Shown: positions 1 to 6,667, numbered from the stretch's first letter. The stretch: DNA of 10,406 bases from Gemmatimonadaceae bacterium (GCA_014379705.1 JACMLI010000148.1:1-10406), one strand, 5' to 3'. Numbers and translations: made by a program. Notes: a model not told the origin generated them from the letters alone.

Positions 1-293
1 CGGGCACTCATGGAATGGGTGCGTTTCAACGCACCTCATACCGCGCAGTTCCAGCGCTGTGCCACTGCTCAGTTCGAGTAACGCCGGCCTTGAACTGGGG
101 AGGGAAATGCCGACCCCCACTGGGGAAGTGCCCATGCGAGCCCTCGGGGATGGTCCGACGAGGATATCCACACCCTTGTTGACGAGTACTTTACATAACA
201 CATCTTATGCGCAGTTGAGTCGCGGATAAGAGAAGGGGGCCCAACGGGCCCCCATGTGCCATCTGCCATCTGTGGTTCGCCCGCCTGCCCCCC
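1..293. other. Left-edge region without a convincing gene
   Basis: This stretch has no open reading frame that I can support. The first 81 bases are open on the plus strand and end in TAA at 79-81. They would give a 26-residue C-terminal tail (ending ATAQFE) of a gene entering from the left, but I recognise no family and the frame is short. Bases 18-35 form a near-perfect palindrome, GGTGCGTT, two bases, AACGCACC. Bases about 185-210 are locally AT-rich compared with the rest of the window. The right part holds the terminator of the TPR gene, described separately. Confidence 0.5.
224..253 (-). terminator. Intrinsic terminator of the TPR-protein gene
   Basis: Read on the minus strand, an 8-bp all-G/C stem (GGGGGCCC pairing with GGGCCCCC, plus-strand 235-242 and 246-253) closes a 3-base loop. 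It is followed by a pyrimidine-rich tail, TTCTCTTAT. It begins about 40 bases after the TAA of the minus-strand TPR gene, the position expected for Rho-independent termination. The stem is symmetric, but only the minus-strand direction has a T-rich tail. Confidence 0.8.
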
Positions 294-947
294 TTAGCGC
301 ACAACCTCCGCCGTCAACTCTCCCACGCGAAGCAGCGCCTCGTTGTACAGGACAGAGCTCGGGTTACCAGCCATGTCCCTCCAGATCTTCAGCGCCTCGT
401 CCTTCTTGCCGGCGGCCACCCACGCCCTGGCCGCGTCCGCCCGAAGGCTCTCCGCCTCGCCTTGCAGCTGGTTGGCGGCCGCCGCCTTGAGGTATTCAGC
501 TGCAGCCTCAGCGGGCTTGCCGGTCTGCTCCAGGGCGGCGGCGCGGAGCGCGTGCACCGAGGCCGCCGTCGGGCCACCGGAGCCGATCTCGTCGAGCACC
601 TTCATCGCCTCGGTCGTCTTGCCCTGTTGCAGCTCGACCTGCGCGAGCAACACCTTGGCCTCGGTCCCCGAGCGGGTTGAGCCGTACCGATCCACCAGCT
701 TGTGAAGGTCGGCTGCGGCAAGCGGCAGGTTGCCTGCCCCAACGCTCCGCTGCGCCGCCACCAGCTGCCGCGACGCCGTGGCCTCGTTCCCCGCGTTCTG
801 CGCCCGGACCACCCAGAACACCCCCGCCAGCGCCACCACCACGATCACCCCGATCCCTACCTGGCGCCCGTGCTGCTTCAGCCACTCGACCGCTGATTCA
901 CTGGTCTCGTCGATGTCAAGGCCCGTGGTCTGTGTTGGACTCGTCAT
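294..947 (-). CDS. Single-pass membrane TPR protein (YfgM / TPR_21 type)
   Basis: The product is 217 residues. A short polar N-terminus (1-29) is followed by one strongly hydrophobic segment (about 30-48, rich in Val/Ile/Ala and ending in Arg), then an alanine-rich helical region (about 55-215) with TPR-like helix pairs. Examples are the segments around 75-88, 96-120, 132-156 and 167-190, with the typical small-residue pattern and 'G-K-x-x-E-A' turns (109-114, 143-148, 180-185). This architecture matches the TPR_21 family that includes E. coli YfgM, a membrane-anchored periplasmic helper of the Sec translocon. By that family the TPR part would lie outside the cytoplasm; this is inferred. The start is ATG with a weak AGG seven to eight bases upstream, and the stop is TAA followed by a terminator. 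The gene is divergent from the AP2-like gene across 187 bases. In E. coli yfgM lies close to der; here der is about 6 kb away in another transcription unit. Confidence 0.8.
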   Translation of the reverse strand: MTSPTQTTGLDIDETSESAVEWLKQHGRQVGIGVIVVVALAGVFWVVRAQNAGNEATASRQLVAAQRSVGAGNLPLAAADLHKLVDRYGSTRSGTEAKVLLAQVELQQGKTTEAMKVLDEIGSGGPTAASVHALRAAALEQTGKPAEAAAEYLKAAAANQLQGEAESLRADAARAWVAAGKKDEALKIWRDMAGNPSSVLYNEALLRVGELTAEVVR

Positions 948-1074
948 GAATACCTACATGGGGCGAGCGTCTTGGGCACGCGCGCGGTGGTGGTCTCGTT
1001 ATGGCCGACGGACCCTGTGGCCCGCGCCGAGTACAGAAAAATGGCGATGCGGCTCGTTTGTTGGTAGTCCGACC

Positions 1075-1103
1075 TTGGTAATGTGTCGCGCGCCCACTAT
1101 CCT
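1075..1103 (+). promoter_or_regulatory. Candidate sigma-70-type promoter of the AP2-like gene
   Basis: A TTGGTA box (1075-1080) and a TATCCT box (1098-1103) are separated by exactly 17 bases. Each matches the sigma-70 consensus at four of six positions. Transcription would begin near 1110, leaving about 25 bases before the chosen ATG at 1135. The -10 box lies inside the spacer of an inverted repeat, listed separately. This is by eye only. Confidence 0.4.
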
Positions 1104-1111
1104 TTGGGCGC
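1090..1111. promoter_or_regulatory. Inverted repeat around the -10 box, possible operator
   Basis: GCGCCCA (1090-1096) and its exact complement TGGGCGC (1105-1111) flank eight bases that contain the proposed -10 box of the AP2-like gene. A symmetric site with about 15 bases between half-site centres, placed over a -10 element, is a common repressor-operator layout. The alternative is a small RNA hairpin in the extreme 5' leader. The binder is unknown. Autoregulation by the AP2-like product is a guess. Confidence 0.4.
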
Positions 1112-1134
1112 CCCTCACCCTTCAACCCATTCCC

Positions 1135-1557
1135 ATGATCAGGCGCAAAGGCATATCACGCATCGATCAGCCGGAGAAGCACAACCACGGCTGGTTGGTC
1201 CAGGTCACTTTCGAGGGCAAGACCCACCGGAAGTGGTTCTCGGACAACAAACACGGTGGCAGGAAGAAGGCGTTTGCGGATGCGGTGGTGTGGCGGGACA
1301 AGACCGAGAAGGCCCTGGGCAAGCCGGCAACGGGCCGTGTCGTCGTCCGGTCGCGTCGCAACAAGTTCGGGGTCACCGGCGTGCAGTGGGACAAGCGCCA
1401 CCAGGCCTTCATCGTTTCGATCAACCCCGAGCCGGGCAAGCAGAAGCGCTTCTACGTCCCCGCCAAGGGCCGAAAGCGGGCCGAGGCACTGGCAGAGGCC
1501 AAGAAGCTCCGCCTCAAGCTCGAGAAGGACATCTACGCGAAGAAGGGCGCGAAGTAA
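1135..1557 (+). CDS. Small basic protein with two AP2/ERF-like domains
   Basis: The product is 140 residues and extremely rich in Lys and Arg. Two similar units can be read. Unit 1 covers about residues 5-60 (starts GISRIDQ, W20, WF at 34-35, then HGGRKKAFADA leading into a helix with RD). Unit 2 covers about 78-133 (starts FGVTGV, W85, FIVSI, then the PAKGRKRAEALAEAKK helix). Each fits the AP2 fold: three strands with aromatic and basic residues, then one helix. Bacterial AP2 domains are usually known from HNH homing endonucleases and phage proteins. Here there is no HNH or integrase part, so it is probably a DNA-binding protein of unknown target. The ATG at 1135 is chosen because the family-like part starts there and a promoter lies just upstream. 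No Shine-Dalgarno is visible. An in-frame ATG at 1081 would add 18 residues but falls within the promoter. It is the only plus-strand gene here, ending at a strong hairpin. Confidence 0.75.
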   Translation: MIRRKGISRIDQPEKHNHGWLVQVTFEGKTHRKWFSDNKHGGRKKAFADAVVWRDKTEKALGKPATGRVVVRSRRNKFGVTGVQWDKRHQAFIVSINPEPGKQKRFYVPAKGRKRAEALAEAKKLRLKLEKDIYAKKGAK

Positions 1558-1576
1558 GGCCCTCCGCTGTCATGAG

Positions 1577-1617
1577 AACGGGCGGTCCACTGACAGGGTG
1601 GACCGCCCGTTTCATTT
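1577..1617 (+). terminator. Strong hairpin terminator between the AP2-like gene and tRNA-Arg
   Basis: A perfect 14-bp stem (1577-1590 pairing with 1598-1611, core GGGCGGTCCAC) with a 7-base loop starts 19 bases after the TAA of the AP2-like gene. On the plus strand it is followed by TCATTT, continuing a modest T-rich run. On the minus strand it lies just past the 3' end of tRNA-Arg with a weaker tail (GTTCTC). It probably serves the plus-strand gene and may also stop transcription leaving the tRNA, making it bidirectional. Confidence 0.75.
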
Positions 1618-1623
1618 CCCGAG

Positions 1624-1697
1624 TGCCCCTGACAGGAGTCGAACCTGCGACCAACGGTTTAGGAAACCGCTGCTCTATCCATCTGAGCTACAGGGGC
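1624..1697 (-). tRNA. tRNA-Arg, anticodon CCT
   Basis: The minus strand folds into a complete cloverleaf of 74 bases. The acceptor stem is GCCCCTG with CAGGGGC, the D arm GCTC/GAGC, and the anticodon stem GCGGT/ACCGT has one G-T pair. The seven-base anticodon loop is TTCCTAA with CCT at plus-strand 1661-1663. A five-base variable loop follows, then the T arm GCAGG-TTCGACT-CCTGT. The discriminator base is A, and CCA is not encoded (ACTC follows), so CCA must be added enzymatically. It reads the arginine codon AGG. It lies 71 bases after apt on the same strand, so it could be read from that operon or from its own promoter (see 1737-1765). Confidence 0.95.
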
Positions 1698-1736
1698 GGA
1701 TGCGGCGGGCCCGAGCGGTCTCGCCGCGGGGGCGGA

Positions 1737-1765
1737 AATCTACCCTGACGCTGCCGCGCTGAAAA
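1737..1765 (-). promoter_or_regulatory. Candidate promoter for tRNA-Arg
   Basis: On the minus strand TTTTCA (plus-strand 1760-1765) and TAGATT (1737-1742) are 17 bases apart. Each matches the sigma-70 consensus at four of six positions. Transcription would start about 33 bases before the tRNA 5' end. The -35 box begins just past the apt stop codon. Such matches can arise by chance, so this is tentative. Confidence 0.35.
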
Positions 1766-1768
1766 CGC

Positions 1769-2296
1769 TCAATACGTCAGCACGCTCTCGACCCGTGTGC
1801 CCAGCGCCTGACGGCCATTCAGGAAGCCCAGCTCAATCAGGAAGCCGCACCCCACGACCTCTGCCCCATGCCGTTCCACGAGGCGGCGGGTCGCCGCCGC
1901 CGTCCCGCCGGTCGCGAGAACGTCGTCGATGATCACCACACGCGCCCCGGCAGCGACCGCGTCGCTGTGCATCTCCAGCGCGTCGGTGCCGTACTCCAGC
2001 GCGTACTCCTCCCGCGAACAATGGTACGGGAGCTTCCCGGGCTTCCGCACGGGGACCAGCCCCGCCCCGAGACCGATCGCCACCGCCCCACCGAACAGGA
2101 ACCCCCGGCTCTCCACCGCGACCACATGGGTCACCCGTGCGCCCCGCCAGGCGTCGGCCATGGCGCCACAGGCCTCCCGCAGCGCGTCGGGGTCGCCTAA
2201 CAAGGGCGTGATGTCCTTGAAGAGGATGCCCGGTCGCGGGAAGTCGGGCACATCGCGAATGCGGGCCCGGAGCCGGCCCTCGAGGGAGGAGGTCAT
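1769..2296 (-). CDS. apt: Adenine phosphoribosyltransferase
   Basis: This enzyme converts adenine and PRPP to AMP and pyrophosphate in the cytoplasm (purine salvage). The product is 175 residues, the normal length for bacterial Apt. It has the family N-terminal motif DFPRPGILFKDITPLL (18-33), ESRGF (62-66), RKPGKLP (84-90), the YALEYGTDALEMH segment (98-110), and the PRPP-binding loop VVIIDDVLATGGT (120-132) with the two adjacent aspartates. The ATG at 2294-2296 is chosen because Apt homology begins about 15 residues later. A longer frame (to 2482) would run through the acylphosphatase gene with Gly/Arg-rich shadow sequence. It starts five bases after the acylphosphatase stop, so the two are surely co-transcribed. 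One of the window's rare TTA leucine codons is at the PLLGD segment. Confidence 0.96.
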   Translation of the reverse strand: MTSSLEGRLRARIRDVPDFPRPGILFKDITPLLGDPDALREACGAMADAWRGARVTHVVAVESRGFLFGGAVAIGLGAGLVPVRKPGKLPYHCSREEYALEYGTDALEMHSDAVAAGARVVIIDDVLATGGTAAATRRLVERHGAEVVGCGFLIELGFLNGRQALGTRVESVLTY

Positions 2297-2301
2297 GCCG
2301 G

Positions 2302-2577
2302 CTACTTGAGGATCGTGAAGGGCATCGGCAGCTCGGGATTGTGGGCCGGGTGCAGGGTGATCACCTGCTTCACCACCGCCCCCGGGGGCCCGACCCGAAG
2401 CAGCGCGAGGAATTCCTCGAGCACCGCCGGCGCCCCCGCGGCCGTGCACTCGAGGTTGCCGCTCGACAGGTTGCGCACCCACCCCGCGAGCCCGAGGCGA
2501 GTCGCGTGCTGCCGCACAAAATGTCGAAAGCCGACCCCTTGGACGTGGCCGGCAATCTCGAGGTGGACAATCCGCAC
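2302..2577 (-). CDS. acyP: Acylphosphatase
   Basis: This small cytoplasmic enzyme hydrolyses acyl-phosphates. With a GTG start at 2575-2577 the product is 91 residues, the usual size of the family. The signature is intact: GHVQGVGFRHF (10-20) with phosphate-binding Arg18, and GWVRNLSSG (32-40) with catalytic Asn36. The more common 'D-G' after the Asn is 'S-G' here. The GTG start is preferred because an AGGCGG stretch lies just upstream and the family starts at this point. An ATG at 2676 would add 33 non-family residues and overlap the upstream gene by 83 bases. With the GTG start it begins 16 bases after that gene's stop. Placement with plsY, which uses acyl-phosphate, is suggestive only, and the enzyme's true substrate is unknown. 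Confidence 0.92.
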   Translation of the reverse strand: MRIVHLEIAGHVQGVGFRHFVRQHATRLGLAGWVRNLSSGNLECTAAGAPAVLEEFLALLRVGPPGAVVKQVITLHPAHNPELPMPFTILK

Positions 2578-2593
2578 GTGCCGCCTGGCGTCG

Positions 2594-3808
2594 CTACGAT
2601 GGATGCGAAAGTAACGATGCCAGGATCGAGGCGAGGACAGATTCCGCGCTAGCCCCGGCACCAACGGAGACGACAATCTCGCGTGAACGGATCATGCGCG
2701 CTACTGCCTCCAGCGCTTCGACCGCCCGCTCCGCCCCTTGCGTCTCGTGCACCAGGGCCTCCAGGGCAGCCAGCCCATCCACGGGAGGCGTGCGGGGCGC
2801 GGGCGCGACGTCGGCCTCCAGGGCCACGGGTGCCACCGACTCGACCGGTGCGGACCACCACGACTCGTCAGGCACCGTCTCGCCCATCGCCGCGTCGTCG
2901 GACGTGATCGCCTCGGACCCCGCGGTCATCTCGGTCGCGTCGACATCGAAGGCGATGATCGCGACAGCCTCCACGACCTCCACAGGTTCGTCAGGCACCT
3001 GCACGATCGCGGCAACCGCGTCCTCGACCTCGGTCTCGTCGATGGCCTCCGTCTCGAGCGTCGGCGCCTCGACCGTTTCCGCCAGGTCGGTCCACGGTGC
3101 GCTCACGGGGATGTCGGCGACGGACACGTCGTCACCGGCCCACGACGCTTCCGGCTCGTCCCCCGTATGCATTGCTTCGTTGGCAAACCAGCCACTGACC
3201 GGCGACTCTTCTGATGTCGCGGCCTCGACCTCCAACGGCTCGAGCGACGCGGCGTCGTGCCAGGCCGATTCGTCCGCGAAGGCAATCGGCGCCTCATCGT
3301 CGGAGTCAGCGGTGACTTCGGCGGCCAGCGCCTCCGCTACCACTGTCGGCTCCGCCGCGAGTTCAGGAGCTTCCACCGCGGCCTCGATGACCGGTTCGGC
3401 GACCGCTTCGGTAACCTCGAACGCGGCCACAGGCTCGGGTTCAGTGACGGGTTCCATATCAGTGACGCTTCCCCAGCCAAACGGCTCGGAGCGAATGTCA
3501 TCGACGCGGAGGACCGACGGGGCCATCACGGGCATCTCGTTGGACAGCGGCGCCTCCCGGGGCGCGAACTCGGCGGTGGGCTCAACCTCCACTGCGCTCG
3601 TCACCGGCAACGCGCTCGGCGTGGCCAGGGAGACTGATACATCGACCGCGTGAGACTCCGCGATCGCCTGGAAGGGTGCCGCCGTCGCTCGGCGCGTATC
3701 GCCGTGTGGATGCAACGCCGGCGCCAGCGCCGAGCTCTCGCGACCGGAAAACGGACGAGCGCCAAGGGGACGTCGATTGCCGCTCGAGGAGCCGCTGAAC
3801 AATGCCAT
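2594..3808 (-). CDS. Acidic, low-complexity protein with Trp motifs; unknown function
   Basis: The product is 404 residues and I recognise no family. The N-terminus (1-45) is basic and Ser/Arg/Pro-rich. The large middle (about 55-340) is dominated by Glu, Asp, Ala, Val, Pro and Thr, with no cysteine in the whole protein, so it is probably disordered and strongly acidic. Isolated tryptophans in similar short contexts punctuate it: GWGS (W112), SAWHD (W183), SGWFANEA (W207), SWAGDD (W223), APWTDL (W239), SWWSAP (W317-318). The last 60 residues (about 343-404) look folded, with two helices (343-374) and a strand-helix unit (377-400). No signal peptide or membrane segment is evident. The ATG at 3808 has a good AGGAG nine bases upstream. 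It lies 47 bases after pcm and 16 before acyP, so it belongs to the operon. The opposite strand shows a long open frame here, which I take as a by-product of codon bias. Confidence 0.72.
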   Translation of the reverse strand: MALFSGSSSGNRRPLGARPFSGRESSALAPALHPHGDTRRATAAPFQAIAESHAVDVSVSLATPSALPVTSAVEVEPTAEFAPREAPLSNEMPVMAPSVLRVDDIRSEPFGWGSVTDMEPVTEPEPVAAFEVTEAVAEPVIEAAVEAPELAAEPTVVAEALAAEVTADSDDEAPIAFADESAWHDAASLEPLEVEAATSEESPVSGWFANEAMHTGDEPEASWAGDDVSVADIPVSAPWTDLAETVEAPTLETEAIDETEVEDAVAAIVQVPDEPVEVVEAVAIIAFDVDATEMTAGSEAITSDDAAMGETVPDESWWSAPVESVAPVALEADVAPAPRTPPVDGLAALEALVHETQGAERAVEALEAVARMIRSREIVVSVGAGASAESVLASILASLLSHPS

Positions 3809-3855
3809 TGAGGACCACTCCTGAAGAGTCGGGAGGGCTCAGCGGTACCGCCTCG

Positions 3856-4506
3856 CTACCAGCCGTGAGTCCCCAGCAAGGGGACGAATCGGACGGGGCC
3901 GATGTCACGTCGCTCGAATTGTGATCCGCGTCTCGTCATCATCACGAGGACCTGCTCTTCCTTGGCACCGACGGGGATCAACAGCCGCCCGCCCTCCCCC
4001 AGCTGCTCCAGCAGCGGATTCGGGATCGTCGGCCCTCCGGCACTCACCAGGATCGCGTCGTAGGGCGCATAGTCGCGCCACCCAACGGTCCCGTCGCCAA
4101 GCAGGGTCGACACGTTGCGGATGCCCAGTTCGCGGAAGAGCACCTTGGCGCGCTCCATCAGCGGGGCCAGGCGCTCCACCGAAAAGACCTGCTCAGCAAG
4201 GTGCGAAAGCAGCACGGTCTGGTATCCCGACCCCGTGCCGATCTCCAGGACCCGCTCGCGACCGGTGAGCTTGAGCAGTTGCAGGTAGTGAGCGTGGATC
4301 GACGGCTGCGAGATCGTCTGCCCGTTGCCGATGTACAGCGGCGAATCTTCATAGGCCCGCTGCTGGACGCCTGACGGCACGAACAGGTGGCGCGGCGTCA
4401 TCTCGATCGCGCGCAGCACCGACAGGTCGCTGATCCCCCCGGCCTGGAGGGTCTCCACGAGCCGGCGCCGGGGAGCGCGAAAGTCCAGACCTATGGAGCC
4501 CGCCAC
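3856..4506 (-). CDS. pcm: Protein-L-isoaspartate O-methyltransferase
   Basis: This enzyme uses S-adenosylmethionine to methylate isoaspartyl residues in damaged proteins, which starts their repair. The product is 216 residues, typical of the family. Visible motifs are the MTPRHLFVP segment (36-44), the substrate-loop GQTISQPS (62-69), SAM-binding motif I VLEIGTGSGYQT (86-97), and LLGDGTVGW further on. The ending (VRFVPLLG) also fits. The GTG at 4504-4506 is chosen for family length and a GGAG five bases upstream. The frame extends further as sequence antisense to nothing recognisable and inside surE, so longer starts are unlikely. It overlaps the end of surE by 16 bases. surE-pcm pairs are widely conserved, including in E. 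coli, which supports both calls. Confidence 0.96.
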   Translation of the reverse strand: MAGSIGLDFRAPRRRLVETLQAGGISDLSVLRAIEMTPRHLFVPSGVQQRAYEDSPLYIGNGQTISQPSIHAHYLQLLKLTGRERVLEIGTGSGYQTVLLSHLAEQVFSVERLAPLMERAKVLFRELGIRNVSTLLGDGTVGWRDYAPYDAILVSAGGPTIPNPLLEQLGEGGRLLIPVGAKEEQVLVMMTRRGSQFERRDIGPVRFVPLLGTHGW

Positions 4507-5252
4507 CAGCGCTCCGCAGAATCGAGGACGTCCCGGTGCGTGAGGTCGAGATGCAACGGCGTGACCGAGATGTAGCCGTCGTGGATGGCCTGGAAGTCCG
4601 AATCCTCCGCCCCGGACCACGAAAACTCCCCGCCACCGATCCAGTAGATCTGGCGACCATACGGATCGCGCATCGGCGTGATGGAGTTCGAGTACACGCG
4701 ACGCCCGAGCCGCGTGAGCCGAACCCCCTTGACGTCCTTCGCGGACAACGGGGGCAGGTTCACGTTGAGCAGCGTGTGCTCGGGGAACGCCGGGAGCGAC
4801 GTGAGGTGTCGCAGGAGCGGCACCAGCACCTCCACCTGCTCATCCAGTTTCGACATGTCGGCGCGGAGGTCGCCCCCGGCAAACGAGAAGGCGATCGAGG
4901 GCACACCTAACGCGAGACCTTCCATGGCCGCCGCCACCGTACCCGAATAGAGCACGTCCTCGCCCATGTTCTGCCCGTGGTTGATGCCGCTCAGCACGAA
5001 GTCGGGACGCTCCGGCATGAGGATCTCGATCGCGACCATCACGCAATCGGTGGGCGTGCCGTCGACCTGGAAGCGACGGTCGCCGCGGCGAACCGGCCGG
5101 AGGGGATGGTGCAGCGTGAGCGAATGGCTCGTCGCACTCTGTTCGCGGTCCGGCGCGACCACGGTGACCTCGCCGATCTGCTCGGCGGCGCGGACGAGGC
5201 AATCCAGCCCGTGGGCCAGGATGCCGTCGTCGTTCGAGCAGAGAAGCCGCAT
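4491..5252 (-). CDS. surE: 5'-nucleotidase / stationary-phase survival protein SurE
   Basis: SurE is a metal-dependent phosphatase that removes phosphate from nucleoside 5'- and 3'-monophosphates in the cytoplasm. The product is 253 residues, the usual size. The metal-binding residues are present: Asp8 and Asp9 (in SNDDG, 6-10), Ser39 (DREQSATSHSLT, 35-46) and Asn91/Asn95 in SGINHGQNMG (88-97). VDGTPTDCV (63-71) and YSGTVAAAMEG (102-112) are also typical. The ATG at 5250-5252 is the natural family start. The leader has only a short TTAGG close to the ATG, a weak Shine-Dalgarno. It begins 33 bases after the MerR-like gene and ends inside the start of pcm, so coupling to pcm is likely. It contains a TTA leucine codon, one of only three in the minus-strand genes. 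Confidence 0.97.
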   Translation of the reverse strand: MRLLCSNDDGILAHGLDCLVRAAEQIGEVTVVAPDREQSATSHSLTLHHPLRPVRRGDRRFQVDGTPTDCVMVAIEILMPERPDFVLSGINHGQNMGEDVLYSGTVAAAMEGLALGVPSIAFSFAGGDLRADMSKLDEQVEVLVPLLRHLTSLPAFPEHTLLNVNLPPLSAKDVKGVRLTRLGRRVYSNSITPMRDPYGRQIYWIGGGEFSWSGAEDSDFQAIHDGYISVTPLHLDLTHRDVLDSAERWWRAP

Positions 5253-5285
5253 GGACCTAACGATAACCGCTCGAGGCCGGGGTCG

Positions 5286-5675
5286 CTACGCCGGTGGCGA
5301 TGCGTCGGCCGGCGGCGGCACCGGCGACTCGCCTTCGATCACCTTGACGAGCGATTCCAGGTCGGCCTCGAGCTCGGCGAGCGTCTCTGTCGCCAGCGCA
5401 TCGCGCGCCGCCACCTTGAGCGTCCCGCCCTTCCGGAACTCGTCGATCTTCTGCCGCGCCCCGTCGATCGTGTACTTCTCCGTGTACAGGAGGTGCTTCA
5501 CGAGCTGGATCAGCTCCACTTCACGGCGCTGGTAGACACGATTCCCCGAGCGGTTCTTCGCGGGGCTCAGGAAGCGAAACTGGCTCTCCCAGTACCGAAG
5601 CACATGGGGCTTGAGCTCCGTCAGCTCGCACACCTCGCCGATGGAGAAGAACTCCTGGATCGGGTCACTCCTCAT
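5286..5675 (-). CDS. MerR-family transcriptional regulator
   Basis: The product is 129 residues. A winged helix-turn-helix of the MerR type covers about residues 10-78: FSIGEVCELTELKPHVLRYWE at 10-30 is the recognition part, and RNRSGNR-VY-type wing residues follow (KNRSGNRVYQRREVE, 40-54). A short helical stretch (about 78-118) and a Pro-rich tail (119-129) complete it. There is no cysteine-rich metal site or effector-binding domain, so it belongs with the small MlrA/MerR-like regulators of unknown ligand. The ATG at 5673-5675 has GGAG eight bases upstream and overlaps the gpsA stop as ATGA, so it is translationally coupled. Residues before it in the longer frame are Arg/Gly-rich shadow of gpsA. 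Regulators of this form next to surE/gpsA recur in other bacteria as I recall. Its targets cannot be read from the sequence. Confidence 0.9.
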   Translation of the reverse strand: MRSDPIQEFFSIGEVCELTELKPHVLRYWESQFRFLSPAKNRSGNRVYQRREVELIQLVKHLLYTEKYTIDGARQKIDEFRKGGTLKVAARDALATETLAELEADLESLVKVIEGESPVPPPADASPPA

Positions 5676-6667
5676 GGATCTCGCTCCGGGCGCAGTTCGC
5701 GGCCCATCAGCCCGGCGATCGCGTCGCGCGCCGAGCACCCTTCGAAGAGCACGCGGGCCACGGCACGCGCGATGGGCATCTCCACGTCATGTCGCTCGGC
5801 AAGCGCGAGGGCACTCGACGCCGTCACGACTCCTTCGGCCACGCTTTCCTTCCCCGCCAGGACGTCGGCGAGCGAGCGCCCCTTCCCCACCTCGATCCCG
5901 ACGGCGCGATTGCGACTGAGGGCGCCGGTGCACGTGAGCACGAGGTCGCCCATGCCGGCCAGGCCCGCGAAGGTGTCGGGACGTGCGCCAACGGCTGCGC
6001 CGATGCGCGTCATCTCCGCGAGCCCGCGCGTGATCAGCGCCGCACGCGAGTTGAGCCCGAGCCCCACACCTTCCGCAATGCCGGTGGCCACGGCCATCAC
6101 GTTCTTGAGGGCCCCGCCGAGCTCCACGCCAATGACATCGTCGTTGGTGTACACGCGGACCGATCCGTTGCCGATGGCCTGCTGCACCAGCTGGCTGGCG
6201 TCACTGTTCGTCGACGCGGCCACGAGGGCGGTGGGTTGTCCCTGCGCGACCTCGAGGGCGAAGCTCGGACCGGAAAGGGCCACGACGGGCCGCCCCCGCA
6301 CTTCCTGCTCCACGACTTCGGTCATGAGCAGCAGCGTCTCCTGCTCGAGTCCCTTCGTCGCCACGACCAGCGTCGCGTCGCGTGCGATCGCGGGTGCCGC
6401 GGCGCGCGCGACATCGCGCAGGACGTGTGAAGGCGCGGCAAACACCACACACGACGCCCCGTGCACCGCCTCGGCCAGCGATCCACTCGCGCGCACGGCG
6501 TGGTGGAGCCGGGCGCCGGGAAGGAAGCGCGGGTTGGCATGGGAGGCGTTGATGTGCTCCACGACATCGGCCTCACGCGCCCACAGCGTCACCTCGTGGC
6601 CGCGCGACCCGAACACGTGCGCCAGGGCCGTGCCCCACGCGCCGCCGCCGACGACCGCGATCTTCAT
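5672..6667 (-). CDS. gpsA: NAD(P)H-dependent glycerol-3-phosphate dehydrogenase
   Basis: GpsA reduces dihydroxyacetone phosphate to sn-glycerol-3-phosphate, the backbone for phospholipids. The product is 331 residues, the usual length. The N-terminal Rossmann loop is VVGGGAWGTALA (5-16). Further signatures are AAPSH (77-81), VVATKGLE (101-108) with the conserved Lys106, LSGPSFALEVAQG (131-143), LGGALKNVMAVATGIAEG (183-200) with catalytic Lys188, and GLAGMGDLVLTCTG (236-249) followed by SRNR. The ATG at 6665-6667 shares one base with the plsY stop (TGATG), and its own stop overlaps the next start (ATGA). Its product feeds directly into PlsY from the preceding gene, so the two adjacent genes carry out the first steps of phosphatidic acid synthesis. 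Confidence 0.98.
   Translation of the reverse strand: MKIAVVGGGAWGTALAHVFGSRGHEVTLWAREADVVEHINASHANPRFLPGARLHHAVRASGSLAEAVHGASCVVFAAPSHVLRDVARAAAPAIARDATLVVATKGLEQETLLLMTEVVEQEVRGRPVVALSGPSFALEVAQGQPTALVAASTNSDASQLVQQAIGNGSVRVYTNDDVIGVELGGALKNVMAVATGIAEGVGLGLNSRAALITRGLAEMTRIGAAVGARPDTFAGLAGMGDLVLTCTGALSRNRAVGIEVGKGRSLADVLAGKESVAEGVVTASSALALAERHDVEMPIARAVARVLFEGCSARDAIAGLMGRELRPERDP

Noticed and set aside
179..208. TTGACG followed by AT-rich bases as a plus-strand promoter
   Set aside because: No acceptable -10 box lies at 16-18 bases, and no plus-strand gene follows it before the convergent TPR gene.
69..269. Minus-strand frame of 66 residues downstream of the TPR gene
   Set aside because: It contains the clear intrinsic terminator (235-253), has no family features and no good ribosome site.
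730..1134. N-terminal extension of the AP2-like gene
   Set aside because: The frame is open far upstream but runs antisense through the TPR gene and through the candidate promoter. AP2-like similarity begins only at 1135.
1590..1636. Direct repeat CTGACAGG in the terminator loop (1590-1597) and the tRNA 3' part (1629-1636), considered as an attachment-site pair
   Set aside because: Only eight bases are shared, there is no integrase gene, and just 39 bases separate the copies, so chance is the simpler explanation.
2694..3653. Plus-strand frame of 319 residues rich in Ser, Thr and Ala
   Set aside because: It is antisense to the acidic protein gene. Its composition is what a complementary reading of Glu/Ala/Val/Asp codons gives, and the minus-strand frame has a good Shine-Dalgarno and fits the operon spacing.
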